64,000 nucleotides of DNA from G963664835 sp965220775 (GTDB taxonomy: Bacteria > Chloroflexota > UBA6077 > FW602-bin22 > JBCLEL01). The stretch lies in NCBI GenBank assembly GCA_965220775.1, contig OZ244845.1, positions 124,001 to 188,000 on the forward strand, read 5' to 3'. The notes beneath the pieces were generated by a model. That model did no database searches. It was given only the letters and a program-made list of their open reading frames with translations, and had not been told where the DNA came from. Below, in pieces: positions 15,646-24,545 of the stretch (the first letter of the stretch is position 1; the number at the start of each line of letters is the position of its first letter). Made by a program: the position numbers and the translations under genes.

Positions 15646-17745
15646 ATGCTGATCAGTGAGCTTATTTCCAACATCAGAACGCAGGACCTAGTGCTACCTG
15701 AATTTCAACGTGAGTATGTGTGGTCGAAGGAGCAGGCTAAACAACTACTGGTTTCCTTGACTCTCAAGTACCCCGTCGGAGGACTGCTGTTCTGGAAGAC
15801 TGAAGAACCACCAGAGCTCAAGAATGTCAACGATCTGCCTGACAAGCTTGGTACTGTCCAAGTCATACTCGACGGTCAACAACGCCTAACAACTCTATAC
15901 ATGCTTTTGACCGGAGAAATTCCTCCCCATTACACGAGTGAAGACATAAACGCGGATATGCGGGATCTCCACTTCAACGTGGACGATGGCGACTTCCAGT
16001 ACTTTCAACCGGTGAGGATGCGAGACAATCCCCGTTGGGTCAGAGTAGTCGATTGCTTCAGCCAAGACTCGGTGGACGTTTACAGCATTGTGCAAAAGAT
16101 TGTCGGTAACGATGCAAACGCATTCCAAATAGCTCGGTCGTACGATTCCAACTTGAGTAGGTTGAGAGGCATCAGAGAAGCCGATTTGCCAACGCAGGTA
16201 ATTCCGACGGAAGCCAGCCTAGATAATGCGATCGATGTTTTCGACCGGGTCAATAATCAGGGGACCAAGTTGACGGAGGCGGAGCTAGCTCTTACCCACG
16301 TGACTGGTAAGTGGTCCCTAGCTAGGAGAACACTGAAGGACAAGATAGATGAACTGATGCGCCAAGGCTTTCAATTCGACTTGCCGTTCGTGACGCGTGC
16401 CCTAGTTGCAACGGTAACGGGTCATGCCCTCTTTGAACACATCCATGCGGTCCCTCGCCCACAACTAGAGGAGGGTTGGACGCGACTTTCCAAGATACTT
16501 GGCTACCTGGTCGGCATTCTCCCAATTCACGCGAGCATTCATTCAACGCGTGACATGAGCACGACGTACCCGCTGATCCCAATGATTCGGTTCCTCAATC
16601 TGAACAGTGGACAGTTCCCTTCAGAATTATCGCTTCGCAGAGGCATCCATTGGTTGTATGCCGCCCAGATACATCAACGCTACGGAAGCCAAACGGACAG
16701 CCGTTTGGAACACGACGTGACGATAGTGAACAGGGAAGACCACCCTTGGCGGTCGTTGGTGAACCAAATCGTCGATCAGCGCGGGCGACTCGAAGTTCTA
16801 CCCGCTGATTTTGAAGGACGTGGCGCTAGACATCCACTGTATCGAATGAGCCTCGTCCTAGCGAAAGCTCACGGCGCCGTGGACTGGTTCAATGGACTTC
16901 CGCTGGCCGCGCCCGTCAGTGACAGCTACAAAATACACAGTCATCATATCTTCCCTCAGAGCGCCCTGTACAGGAACGGATTCAGTTCCGATAGCCACCT
17001 AGACCGTCAGATGGTCAATGTCATCGCGAACAGAGCCTTTCTGACAGAGGACACTAACTTAAGCCTCGGAAACCGACTACCAGAGGACTACCTTCCGGAA
17101 GTAGAAGAACGATTCCCTGGCGCACTAGCGAGTCAATTCATACCGATGGACGCACAACTCTGGCGGTTGGATCGGTATCGTGACTTCCTGAAAGCGCGGA
17201 GGCAGCTCATCGCTGATCACCTCAACCGCCTCCTAGACAATCTAATCAGTGAAGACGAATCGGATGAAATACGGCCGTTGTGTGATTTGATCAGCATGGG
17301 CGAAGGAACGAGCCTGGAGTTCAAGAGCACTTTGCAGTGGGATGTGGTGCGGGAAAAGCAGAATAAGGGGCTTAGGGATGCAGTTCTCAAGACCCTTGTG
17401 GCTTTCATGAATTCTGAAGGAGGCACTCTGCTAATTGGCGTTGAGGACAGTGGTCAGATATTTGGCATAGAAAGAGACCTCAGCATGCTGGGAGGGTCGC
17501 GAGATAGGTTCCTGCAACTCGTTAATACGCTTGTAGCAGACAGGATTGGTACTCAATTCTCGCCGTACGTAACCGCCCGACTGGATGCTGTGCACGAGAA
17601 GCCGATCTGCGTTGTCGACGCCTCGAAGGCGTCCGAGCCAGCGTTCTTATCCAGCGCGAAGGGAAGAGAATTCTATGTAAGAGTAGGCAACACGACACGG
17701 TCCTTGGATCCTGAAGAGACGCTCGCATATCTCCAGCATAACTAG
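15646..17745 (+). CDS. DUF262-HNH (GmrSD-like) protein with C-terminal AlbA_2/Schlafen domain
   Basis: A 699-residue protein with three parts. Residues ~5-220 are a DUF262/ParB-like nucleotide-binding domain (LPEFQREYVW and ILDGQQRLTTLYMLLTG). Residues ~425-500 hold a DUF1524/HNH nuclease-like motif (HSHHIFPQS and, further on, NRAFLTEDTNLSLGNR). Residues ~550-697 are an AlbA_2/Schlafen-type domain (SLEFKSTLQW, AFMNSEGGTLLIGVEDSG). DUF262 plus DUF1524 is the GmrSD architecture, which restricts DNA with modified bases. Fusion to AlbA_2 is uncommon in my experience. It sits next to a toxin-antitoxin pair and its base use is more A+T-rich than the flanks, both fitting a horizontally acquired defence gene. 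Confidence 0.8.
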   Translation: MLISELISNIRTQDLVLPEFQREYVWSKEQAKQLLVSLTLKYPVGGLLFWKTEEPPELKNVNDLPDKLGTVQVILDGQQRLTTLYMLLTGEIPPHYTSEDINADMRDLHFNVDDGDFQYFQPVRMRDNPRWVRVVDCFSQDSVDVYSIVQKIVGNDANAFQIARSYDSNLSRLRGIREADLPTQVIPTEASLDNAIDVFDRVNNQGTKLTEAELALTHVTGKWSLARRTLKDKIDELMRQGFQFDLPFVTRALVATVTGHALFEHIHAVPRPQLEEGWTRLSKILGYLVGILPIHASIHSTRDMSTTYPLIPMIRFLNLNSGQFPSELSLRRGIHWLYAAQIHQRYGSQTDSRLEHDVTIVNREDHPWRSLVNQIVDQRGRLEVLPADFEGRGARHPLYRMSLVLAKAHGAVDWFNGLPLAAPVSDSYKIHSHHIFPQSALYRNGFSSDSHLDRQMVNVIANRAFLTEDTNLSLGNRLPEDYLPEVEERFPGALASQFIPMDAQLWRLDRYRDFLKARRQLIADHLNRLLDNLISEDESDEIRPLCDLISMGEGTSLEFKSTLQWDVVREKQNKGLRDAVLKTLVAFMNSEGGTLLIGVEDSGQIFGIERDLSMLGGSRDRFLQLVNTLVADRIGTQFSPYVTARLDAVHEKPICVVDASKASEPAFLSSAKGREFYVRVGNTTRSLDPEETLAYLQHN

Positions 17746-17939
17746 CTCTCGGCATTCACTAACATCGTCTTTGGTACCACCTAGGATCTCCGTTTGACAG
17801 CAGCGCCTAACCGCATCGAAGCGATGACGTTGGCCGAACAGGTCGTTAAGAGAAATCGTATCCATATAGGATCAGGGGTGAACGCCCGGCCCCCCGCACC
17901 CGCCGGGCCAATGACGGTAACTCAACACGGAGCGGTGTT

Positions 17940-19004
17940 TTGAAATGCAAACGCGTGGTTTTTGCCTCCCCGGGCTCGGTCGAGATCGAATCATTTGACG
18001 TGCCGCGTCCCGGCACCTTGGAAGTCCTGGTCGAAACAGAGGTCTCGTTGATAAGTCCTGGGACCGAGGGAGCGTCCCTATTGGCCTTGCCCAACACGGG
18101 CAACGAGTTTCCGCAGTCTCCAGGTTACTGTAACGTCGGCAGAGTCTTGGAAGTCGGACGAGAGGTTGAAGGCATCAAGCCGGGAGACCGATTCACCTCT
18201 CACAGCGCTCACGCCAGCCACGTGGTGATCCAATCGTTGCCGGACCATTCGGTCCGGCGCGGGACGCTCGACGGGATAGATCCAAGCTCGTCTAAACAAA
18301 CGCTTCGTCGCTCCGCACTCGTGCCGGATGGGCTGGGCTCCGATACGGCCGCCTTCGCCAACTTGTGCGCCATTTCTCTCCAGGGAGTGCGCAAAGCAAG
18401 AATAGAGCTGGGGGAGTCGGTTCTCGTCATCGGTCAAGGCTTAGTAGGTAACTTGGCGGCCCAATTCGCGAGGCTGGATGGAGGCTATCCGGTCATTGCG
18501 GCCGATCTGAGTGAGAGCCGGCTGAGCGTATCTCGCGCGACTGGTGCGGACCATACCATCCCCGCCGGGAGCGACAGTGGCAGTATAGTCGAGGCTGTCC
18601 GGAGCATTACGTCGGAGGACGGTGCTCGAGCCGTCATAGAGACGACAGGCGCGCCGGACCCGGTCGTTACGGCATTCAAAGCAGCCGGATGGCATGGTCG
18701 AGTTGTACTGCTGGCAAGCACTCGGGGAGAGACCGAACGAGTGAATTTCTATGCCGATGTTCACAGGAAGGCGTTGACCATCCTGGGGGCTCACAACTCC
18801 GCGCGCCCGGCCAAAGACGCGTCGCCCGGCTTCTGGCCCCTGGGCGCCGACCTCAAACTTAGCCTCGATCTGATGGCGGCCGGCCGGCTTGCGATAGAGC
18901 CTTTGATCACCACGCGCGTGTCATTCGAGGAGGCGGCTCAGGCTTATGGGTTCGTGACTGAGCAGCGACGGGACGCGCTTGGGATACTGCTTGAATGGAA
19001 ATAG
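17940..19004 (+). CDS. MDR-superfamily (alcohol-dehydrogenase-like) oxidoreductase
   Basis: A 354-residue medium-chain dehydrogenase/reductase. The N-terminal GroES-like domain holds SLISPGTEGASL and PGYCNVGRVLEVG, and the Rossmann domain has VLVIGQGLVGNLAAQFARLDG. The usual catalytic-zinc Cys/His pattern (GHE..) is replaced by PGYCNVG, as in the 'bi-domain' oxidoreductase branch that acts on sugars or polyols. The start is TTG 17940 after GGAGCGG. It converges with the acetamidase gene (stops 15 bases apart). Substrate unknown. Confidence 0.82.
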   Translation: MKCKRVVFASPGSVEIESFDVPRPGTLEVLVETEVSLISPGTEGASLLALPNTGNEFPQSPGYCNVGRVLEVGREVEGIKPGDRFTSHSAHASHVVIQSLPDHSVRRGTLDGIDPSSSKQTLRRSALVPDGLGSDTAAFANLCAISLQGVRKARIELGESVLVIGQGLVGNLAAQFARLDGGYPVIAADLSESRLSVSRATGADHTIPAGSDSGSIVEAVRSITSEDGARAVIETTGAPDPVVTAFKAAGWHGRVVLLASTRGETERVNFYADVHRKALTILGAHNSARPAKDASPGFWPLGADLKLSLDLMAAGRLAIEPLITTRVSFEEAAQAYGFVTEQRRDALGILLEWK

Positions 19005-19018
19005 GCGCTGATTGCGGA

Positions 19019-19918
19019 CTATTCCAGAACCCCCCGAGGCACGGCGGCATAGACGGACACCTTGACGCCAAACTTCGACGCCTGTCCGAGATGGATGTCG
19101 ACCGACGCGCCGGCCAACGTGATCGCCTCGACGTAGCTGACACCGAGCCGCTGCTGCAATAGCGCCACCATCGCCTGCGTCGCCTGGCGGATTGCGTCCT
19201 CCAGGAGGTCCTCGACGCCAATAGTCATCACCCTGTCCGCCGTCTCGAACCACGGGCGGTCCCAGCCCGGCTCAGGCCGGCGCCGTACGCGGATTGTCAC
19301 CGTCGCGTCGATATTGACGCCGGAGTGAACTTCGCCGAAACCCATGCTGGCGTGGACATCGCCGATCGCGAGCAAGCCGCCGGCAACCAAGGCCGGCAGG
19401 TGCACCGTCGTGCCCTCGGTGATGTCGTTGAAGTCTAGATTGCCACCGTGGTAGCCGAGCTGAAGGCAGGGAATATCGCCGGCAGCCGGCGCGACGCCAA
19501 TGACGCCAACCATTGGACGCAAGGGGACGCGTAAACGACCGTCGTACCAAAGCCCATCGTTGCGTACCTCGAACTCAGAGACAGACGGGTCTATGCGTGT
19601 GTCGCCCAATACGCCGATACCGGGAACGGCGGCTACATAGCCGGTTTCTCCTAGCTCGATCTTCTCGATCGTCACGTCGAGGCCATCGCCGGGCGCGACG
19701 CCGCGGACGAAGATAGGGCCGGTGGCAGGATTGCTGGGCCGAGAGTTGCGCTCACGCAGGTAGCTATTTATGTCCAGATTGCCCTGGAACTGGCGATCGT
19801 AGGCATCGCGGGTCTCGATGACGATCCTGTCCCCAGACTCGACAATGATGGCCGGAGGATGTTCGGGCGAGAACGAGTAGATTACCCGGTCGCTGGCAAG
19901 TCTGGCCGGCTCCGGCAT
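19019..19918 (-). CDS. Acetamidase/formamidase family protein
   Basis: A 299-residue protein of the FmdA/AmdA family, which hydrolyses short amides to ammonia and the acid. Matching segments are NPATGPIFVRGVAPGDGLDVTI, GNLDFNDITEGTTVHLPA (the metal-site Asp region) and ALVAGGLLAIGDVHASMGFGEV. The length is typical of the shorter acetamidase branch. It is transcribed alone, convergent with the MDR oxidoreductase. Confidence 0.9.
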   Translation of the reverse strand: MPEPARLASDRVIYSFSPEHPPAIIVESGDRIVIETRDAYDRQFQGNLDINSYLRERNSRPSNPATGPIFVRGVAPGDGLDVTIEKIELGETGYVAAVPGIGVLGDTRIDPSVSEFEVRNDGLWYDGRLRVPLRPMVGVIGVAPAAGDIPCLQLGYHGGNLDFNDITEGTTVHLPALVAGGLLAIGDVHASMGFGEVHSGVNIDATVTIRVRRRPEPGWDRPWFETADRVMTIGVEDLLEDAIRQATQAMVALLQQRLGVSYVEAITLAGASVDIHLGQASKFGVKVSVYAAVPRGVLE

Positions 19919-20229
19919 GGAAACCTCTCACAGGACGCACATCTAAGTTTGGCCGGTGGAAACGGGGTGGTCTGACTATACTCTGGCAACTGAATACTCA
20001 ATGCAAGGAATCCTGTATCAGGCCGGTTGAAGAGACTTATCAGCCGGCCAAGGGAACAATGGCCGGAAACCTGGCACATCGCAATTGCCGCTTGGAATCA
20101 ATCCTCTATGAAAACCAGAAATCACCATCCGGCGCGTAATGAGCGTTTGCCGAAGCAAAATTCGGGCTGTAGAATGACAAAGAGTGGATACCGAGAGAGT
20201 CGTCGAAAAACTTTTTTGGAGAATGTTAG
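19919..20229. other. Divergent intergenic region (311 bp)
   Basis: Lies between the leftward acetamidase and the rightward spondin-domain gene, so it should contain both promoters. A TATACT hexamer occurs near 19976-19981, and GGAG precedes the start at 20230. No open frame, repeat or structured RNA was convincing. Confidence 0.4.
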
Positions 20230-20913
20230 ATGAAGAGAAGAATAGTCTTCGGCTTCGCCGCGCTGGTTTCGTTACTGTCGATGGGCGTGATCTACGCCGC
20301 CGTAGGCGGGGAAGAGGAGGAGCTAAAGGTCGAGATTTCCGTCACCAATTTGACCCGCGGGCAGACATTCTCCCCGGTGTTCGTCGTACGGCACGATCGC
20401 AACGCCGCGCCCCTCTACGAGCTGGGGCAACCCCCCAGCGAAGCGCTGGCTAATCTAGCAGAGGACGGCTCCGCTTCCGGCTTTCTGAGTGAACTGAGCC
20501 CGGATACGAACAGCAGTGTCGGAGAAGCCAGGGCAATAAGTGGGCTCCTGGCGCCCGGCCAGACCGCAACCGCCGAATTCAGCATCACAGACGGCAAGAA
20601 GCTTCTTTCCTTGGCCAGTATGTTGGTGTCGACCAATGACGCTTTCTTCGGCGCAAACGCCTTGGACCTTTCCAAATCTCGCACGTTCTACCTGAACGTC
20701 TACGACGCCGGCAGCGAAGTCAACAGCGAGGACTGCGCATACGTACCGGGACCACCGTGTGGCAGCCACGCCGCCAGAGACACTTCAGGCGCCGAAGGCT
20801 TTGTCCATGTACACGCCGGCGTCCACGGCGGCGCCGGCCTCGATCCAGCCCAGCACGACTGGCGCAACCCGGGCGCCCGTCTGGTCGTCAAGACGTGGAC
20901 CCTGAGCCGATAG
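20230..20913 (+). CDS. Secreted spondin-domain protein
   Basis: A 227-residue exported protein. Residues 1-25 are a signal peptide (MKRRIVFGFAALVSLLSMGVIYAA). The rest matches bacterial spondin_N proteins: SVTNLTRGQTFSPVFVVRHD, ALANLAEDGSASG, SMLVSTNDAFFGANAL, YDAGSEVNSEDCAYVPGP and the ending EGFVHVHAGVHGG..LDPAQHDWRNP. The family is a calcium-binding beta-sandwich with no known enzymatic role; surface or matrix binding is likely. The start ATG has GGAG nine bases upstream and a hairpin follows the stop. Confidence 0.88.
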   Translation: MKRRIVFGFAALVSLLSMGVIYAAVGGEEEELKVEISVTNLTRGQTFSPVFVVRHDRNAAPLYELGQPPSEALANLAEDGSASGFLSELSPDTNSSVGEARAISGLLAPGQTATAEFSITDGKKLLSLASMLVSTNDAFFGANALDLSKSRTFYLNVYDAGSEVNSEDCAYVPGPPCGSHAARDTSGAEGFVHVHAGVHGGAGLDPAQHDWRNPGARLVVKTWTLSR

Positions 20914-20961
20914 CCACAGCAGCCTGAGCCGAGTGGCGGTCTTCGACCGATCCAACAATCT

Positions 20962-20989
20962 GAACGTGGGTCCTTACAGACCCACGTTC
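20962..20989 (+). terminator. Hairpin after spondin gene
   Basis: A perfect 11-bp stem GAACGTGGGTC / GACCCACGTTC with a six-base loop, 48 bases after the stop. There is no T-run behind it, so it may stop transcription inefficiently or protect the 3' end. Confidence 0.5.
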
Positions 20990-21057
20990 GGTCGAGAGCA
21001 ACTGAGCCGGCAACCCATAATCAGTCGAGCTAATAGTGGTCAACTGAACACTTGATA

Positions 21058-21819
21058 ATGCTGAATTCAATCGCTTCGGCCGATGACTCGCTGCTGATTC
21101 GCGAACTCGGCCCCACCACGTTCCAGGATGCGTTGGCGGCAGCCGAGGCCGGCCGGCACATATTGGCGGCTGGACCGCCGGCGCCGGACGCGGCCCAACT
21201 CGACAGACTTTACACCCTCTGCCAGCGGAGGGGGATCGCCCTGGTCGCCGGCGGTGTGCCCCGCTTCGCTCGCCGGCATCGCCTTGTCAGAGAGATCATA
21301 TCCGAGGGCCGAATCGGCGAACCTGTCTTTATCAGATATACGGACCCTGGTGCGGACGCGACGAACGATTGGGATATCGCGGCAGCAATCGACCTGGTTG
21401 GCTGGCTATTCGGTATGGTCTCGGCCACGACCTACGCTCAGGGAGTCGGAAATAAGAAGGCCGGGCCGCCCTCACACCTGTCAATCAGCCTCACCTATCC
21501 CAATGGCGCGGCGGCGCTGGTTGCACTGGGCTCTCCGGCTGGCTCTCCAGCTTCGCCCACATTGATGGTATTGGGTCGGCGGGGCGCACTCTATGACAAC
21601 CAGGCATCCACCAGCCAGATAGTGCTGGCCGGCGGGCGGGCCACGCCGATGACGCCGGAGTTAGACGATCCCTTCGACATCTGGCTGGAGCACGTGTCCA
21701 ACTCAATTCGCTCCGGAACGGTAGACGGAGATTGGCCGGATGGCCGGCTGTCACTGGAGTTACTTGGGCTCATCCGCGCCTCGCTGGCCAGTGGATCCGT
21801 TCAAGGGAGAGACTCGTGA
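21058..21819 (+). CDS. Gfo/Idh/MocA-like oxidoreductase, short form
   Basis: A 253-residue protein starting at ATG 21058 (a TTG at 21052 is possible). It resembles the C-terminal part of Gfo/Idh/MocA oxidoreductases: LVAGGVPRFARRHRLVREIISEGRIGEPVFIRY, then a sheet domain with WDIAAAIDLVGWLFG. The N-terminal nucleotide-binding GxGxxG motif is missing, replaced by ~40 residues, so it may not bind NAD(P) alone. It overlaps the next, full-length family member by four bases (GTGA), suggesting the two form a heteromer. Confidence 0.7.
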   Translation: MLNSIASADDSLLIRELGPTTFQDALAAAEAGRHILAAGPPAPDAAQLDRLYTLCQRRGIALVAGGVPRFARRHRLVREIISEGRIGEPVFIRYTDPGADATNDWDIAAAIDLVGWLFGMVSATTYAQGVGNKKAGPPSHLSISLTYPNGAAALVALGSPAGSPASPTLMVLGRRGALYDNQASTSQIVLAGGRATPMTPELDDPFDIWLEHVSNSIRSGTVDGDWPDGRLSLELLGLIRASLASGSVQGRDS

Positions 21820-22928
21820 GCGCTCGAACCTACCGCGTCGCTCTCCTGAGCAACGCCATGCACCAGGATATGTACGCTCGGGCCTTCGATCTACACCCGC
21901 GTTTCGAGGTCGCGGTCGTAGCGGAGGAGCCCGGCCGGGAAGTGGTCATCGAAGAGCGCGGTCGCCGATTGGCGAAAGACTTCAAAGTGCCCCACACGAC
22001 GGACGTGAGGGCGGTGCTCGAACGGCCGGACATCGACGTCGTCAGCGTCTGCGCCGAGATCGAGCGCCGAGGCCGGCTCGCCGAGATGGTCGCACGGAGC
22101 GGCAAGCATCTCTGGATGGACAAGCCCCTCGCGCCAACGCTCGACCAATGCGACGCCATAGTCGCGGCAGCCGGCGCAACTGGTATGCGCAGCCTGGTGT
22201 TCAACCACCTGGGATCCGGCTACGTCCGGGCGGCGCGTAAAGCGATTGACGACGGCGCGATCGGAGACCTGGTTGCACTGCACATCGACTTCCACTTCGC
22301 GAAGGGCGACCCGGACCTGGAAGCCGGCGCTGGGCCGGTCGAGCTAAATCCGCTTGGTCGCTGGACCTATCGCAGCGACGACCTTTGGAGCGATCCTTCC
22401 GGCTCTGGACACAACGTCGCGGTCAAGCGCGAGCTGTTCGAGCTAGGCGTGTATCCGGTGGGGATCGTCCGCTACCTGGCAGGGCGCGAGGTGTGCCGAG
22501 TTCAGGCGTCGGCCGGCAACTATTTCTTCAAAGCGCATGCCAAGCACGGCGCGGAGGATTTCGCTACTTTATCGCTCACCATGGACGACTGCATCGCCAC
22601 AATTTCGATGGGCCGGATAGGGCGCCACAGCCATTCGGAGTCGGGGGCCAAGACCATACAGGCGGTTGGAACCGCCGGCACCCTAGTCGTGGACGCATCT
22701 CGCCAAGCGATGACTGTTTGCTCCAGCGATGGCGGCTCGCCGAGGACGGAATCCGTGGCTATGCACGAGGTGGCCGGATCTGAAACTATCACGGATCACT
22801 TCGTGCGTGTTTTGGACGGCGAAGAAGAACCGTGGGCCGACGTCGCCGAGGGCCGGAAGCATGTGGAGGTCTTGTTGGCCGGCTACCGTTCGATCTCGAC
22901 CGGCCAGCCGGTGGATCTTCCGCTCTAG
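21816..22928 (+). CDS. Gfo/Idh/MocA-family oxidoreductase
   Basis: A 370-residue product; the start is GTG 21816, coupled to the upstream stop (GTGA) and preceded by AGGGAGAG. The N-terminal Rossmann half includes VALLSNAMHQDMYARAF and the conserved D-K-P loop in SGKHLWMDKPLAPTLDQCDAIV (the EKP motif position). The C-terminal dimer/substrate half holds LVFNHLGSGYVRAARKAIDDGAIGDLVALHIDFHF. The family oxidises sugars, inositols or their acids with NAD(P). The substrate is unknown. Confidence 0.88.
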   Translation: MSARTYRVALLSNAMHQDMYARAFDLHPRFEVAVVAEEPGREVVIEERGRRLAKDFKVPHTTDVRAVLERPDIDVVSVCAEIERRGRLAEMVARSGKHLWMDKPLAPTLDQCDAIVAAAGATGMRSLVFNHLGSGYVRAARKAIDDGAIGDLVALHIDFHFAKGDPDLEAGAGPVELNPLGRWTYRSDDLWSDPSGSGHNVAVKRELFELGVYPVGIVRYLAGREVCRVQASAGNYFFKAHAKHGAEDFATLSLTMDDCIATISMGRIGRHSHSESGAKTIQAVGTAGTLVVDASRQAMTVCSSDGGSPRTESVAMHEVAGSETITDHFVRVLDGEEEPWADVAEGRKHVEVLLAGYRSISTGQPVDLPL

Positions 22929-23141
22929 GGTAGGAAGCTCCTACATGTTCACTAGCTCGCAGTTCCCACCAATCTACGAAGATAGCACGGCAACCACGCA
23001 CGGGAAGAAACGCAGCGTGTGCGGGCATCCTGTCCTTAAGCGATTCGTTTGGTTCAATCCAAACTCTACCATCAGCGACCCGATACAAGAGACCAATAAT
23101 TGGTAACAACAATGCGCGAGTCGGACGCACCATCCGAAGCA

Positions 23142-23393
23142 ATGAAGCTAGAATTCACCAAACACGCAGTTCACGTATTGGATGAACGAAAGATCCCAGT
23201 GGAGTGGGTCGAACAGGTGATGGCTGATCCGGCGTTGCGTACGCCCGATCCGAACGATCCCGAAGTCGAGCGATTTTTCGGCCGCGTTCCGGAACGTGGT
23301 GGTCGCGTGCTGCGCGTCGTCGTGAACACACGTGTTGCGCCCTGGAGGGTGGTGAGCGTATTCTTTGATCGTAGCATGAGAGGAGAACTATGA
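23142..23393 (+). CDS. DUF4258 small protein (toxin-like)
   Basis: An 83-residue protein from ATG 23142; in-frame starts at 23112 (ATG) and 23100 (TTG) also exist. It carries FTKHAVHVLDERKIPVEWVEQVM and ends with VVNTRVAPWRVVSVFFDRSMRG, the DUF4258/BrnT-like pattern of small RelE-related folds. It overlaps the DUF2283 gene by four bases (ATGA). Such pairs often act as toxin-antitoxin-like modules. That role is inferred from context. Confidence 0.7.
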   Translation: MKLEFTKHAVHVLDERKIPVEWVEQVMADPALRTPDPNDPEVERFFGRVPERGGRVLRVVVNTRVAPWRVVSVFFDRSMRGEL

Positions 23394-23590
23394 AACTGAA
23401 CGTGGATAAGGAAGCCGACGCCCTATACCTCCGCCTCGACGACTCCACCATAGTCGAGTCCGAGGAGGTTTCGCCTGGGGTGGTGCTCGATTACAACGAA
23501 TCTAACGAAGTCGTCGGCGTGGAATTGCTCCACCTCTCGAAACGCTCCTCCAAGCTCAACCTCTCTACCCTGCAATTCGAGACGGTCTGA
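23390..23590 (+). CDS. DUF2283 small protein
   Basis: A 66-residue protein with the DUF2283 pattern: DKEADALYLRLDDSTIVESEEVSPGVVLDYNESNEVVGVELL. The family is a short beta-rich domain found next to DUF4258 genes; I expect it to be the partner of 23142-23393. GAGGAG lies directly upstream of the ATG inside the preceding gene. Confidence 0.85.
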   Translation: MKLNVDKEADALYLRLDDSTIVESEEVSPGVVLDYNESNEVVGVELLHLSKRSSKLNLSTLQFETV

Positions 23591-23721
23591 TGGTCGAATA
23601 GTTGGGCACCACCATCTACTACGATTTCGAGTAGAGCATGGGCCGGGATAATATGAAGTAGAGGGTTGTCGTCTTCCTCCGAGGGCCTCGATGGCTCAAT
23701 CAGCATCGAGAACCTACGCCA

Positions 23722-23865
23722 TCAAGGTCTGGTATTTGGCCTTGTACCCTCTTCGCGGGCGCGGTAGACTTCCTCGACAATTGCCTCTATGTCCAGGTCG
23801 GCCCAGCTTCCAGTAGTCGCAGCGATGGCTTCTCTAACCAGCTCAGGGTCGTACCCGTCGAACAT
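23722..23865 (-). CDS. Small antitoxin-like protein (47 aa)
   Basis: A short frame from ATG 23865 to TGA 23722 encoding a charged helical protein: YDPELVREAIAATTGSWADL then EAIVEEVYRAREEGTRP. Short acidic/basic helical proteins of this pattern are commonly encoded next to PIN-domain (VapC-like) toxins, but no toxin gene is adjacent here, so it may be an orphan or remnant. The region between it and the sigma-factor gene is repeat sequence. Confidence 0.45.
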   Translation of the reverse strand: MFDGYDPELVREAIAATTGSWADLDIEAIVEEVYRAREEGTRPNTRP

Positions 23866-23984
23866 ATCCTCTGATTCTTTCTCTCTACGATCCAAGAGAA
23901 AAAGGCCTCCCTACTTCCCAATCAATCGGTGCGAAAGCATGTCGCGTATTCCGATACGGGATAGACAGCTCAACTAGACTGGCA

Positions 23985-24445
23985 CTCGTCATTGGTAGGA
24001 AAATGTGCCCTCCAATCAACCTCCATGCCGGCTCTCCACCGGCGAATCCTGCCGAATTGTAGACCGATGGTCGATGGCGGAATGAGAAAATGTGGCGCGG
24101 GGGCTTGTCCCCCGCTGGGGTCGGGTTGGGGCGTGGCAGAATCCGTCGTGCCGATTCGCTGTACCAAACCACAACTCCGGCTCTTCATACCTTGGTGTGC
24201 CGGCACCTGCCGGCATGAGCGATTGCTATGAAAGCATGTCCCGGACTACGATCCGGGATAGACCGCTGCGGCAGCCTCTCATTCGCCATTCGCGACATCC
24301 CTTCGTCAATCCGGCCCCCCATTCGTCATTCCGGCGAAGGCCGGAATCCAGAGGTGTGGCAGGGGAGGCACCAATCACACCCAAACACCCTCTGCGACCA
24401 GTTCCCATTCTCATACCTTGGTGTGCCGGTAGTCACCGGCATGCG
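23985..24445. repeat. Mosaic palindromic repeat cluster
   Basis: Holds several modules: a GGGGGCTTGTCCCCCGC-type palindrome (about 24098-24115), two CGGCACCTGCCGGCATG-type modules with ACCTTGG..flanks (about 24190-24220 and 24415-24442), GTCCCGGACTACGATCCGGGAT (about 24238-24260) and GTCATTCCGGC..GCCGGAATCCAGAGG (about 24325-24355). The stretch 24195-24355 is almost identical, in reverse orientation, to 52785-52945. The start of the sigma-factor gene lies just beyond it. Confidence 0.75.
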
Positions 24446-24545
24446 CGATTACTACTTTACTCCAATGAGGGTAACCTTCTCTGCCCAATGTGGCTCTATT
24501 GGATATGAAGGTCTTTATTCTCCGAACGGTTTGCGGGAGACCCTA

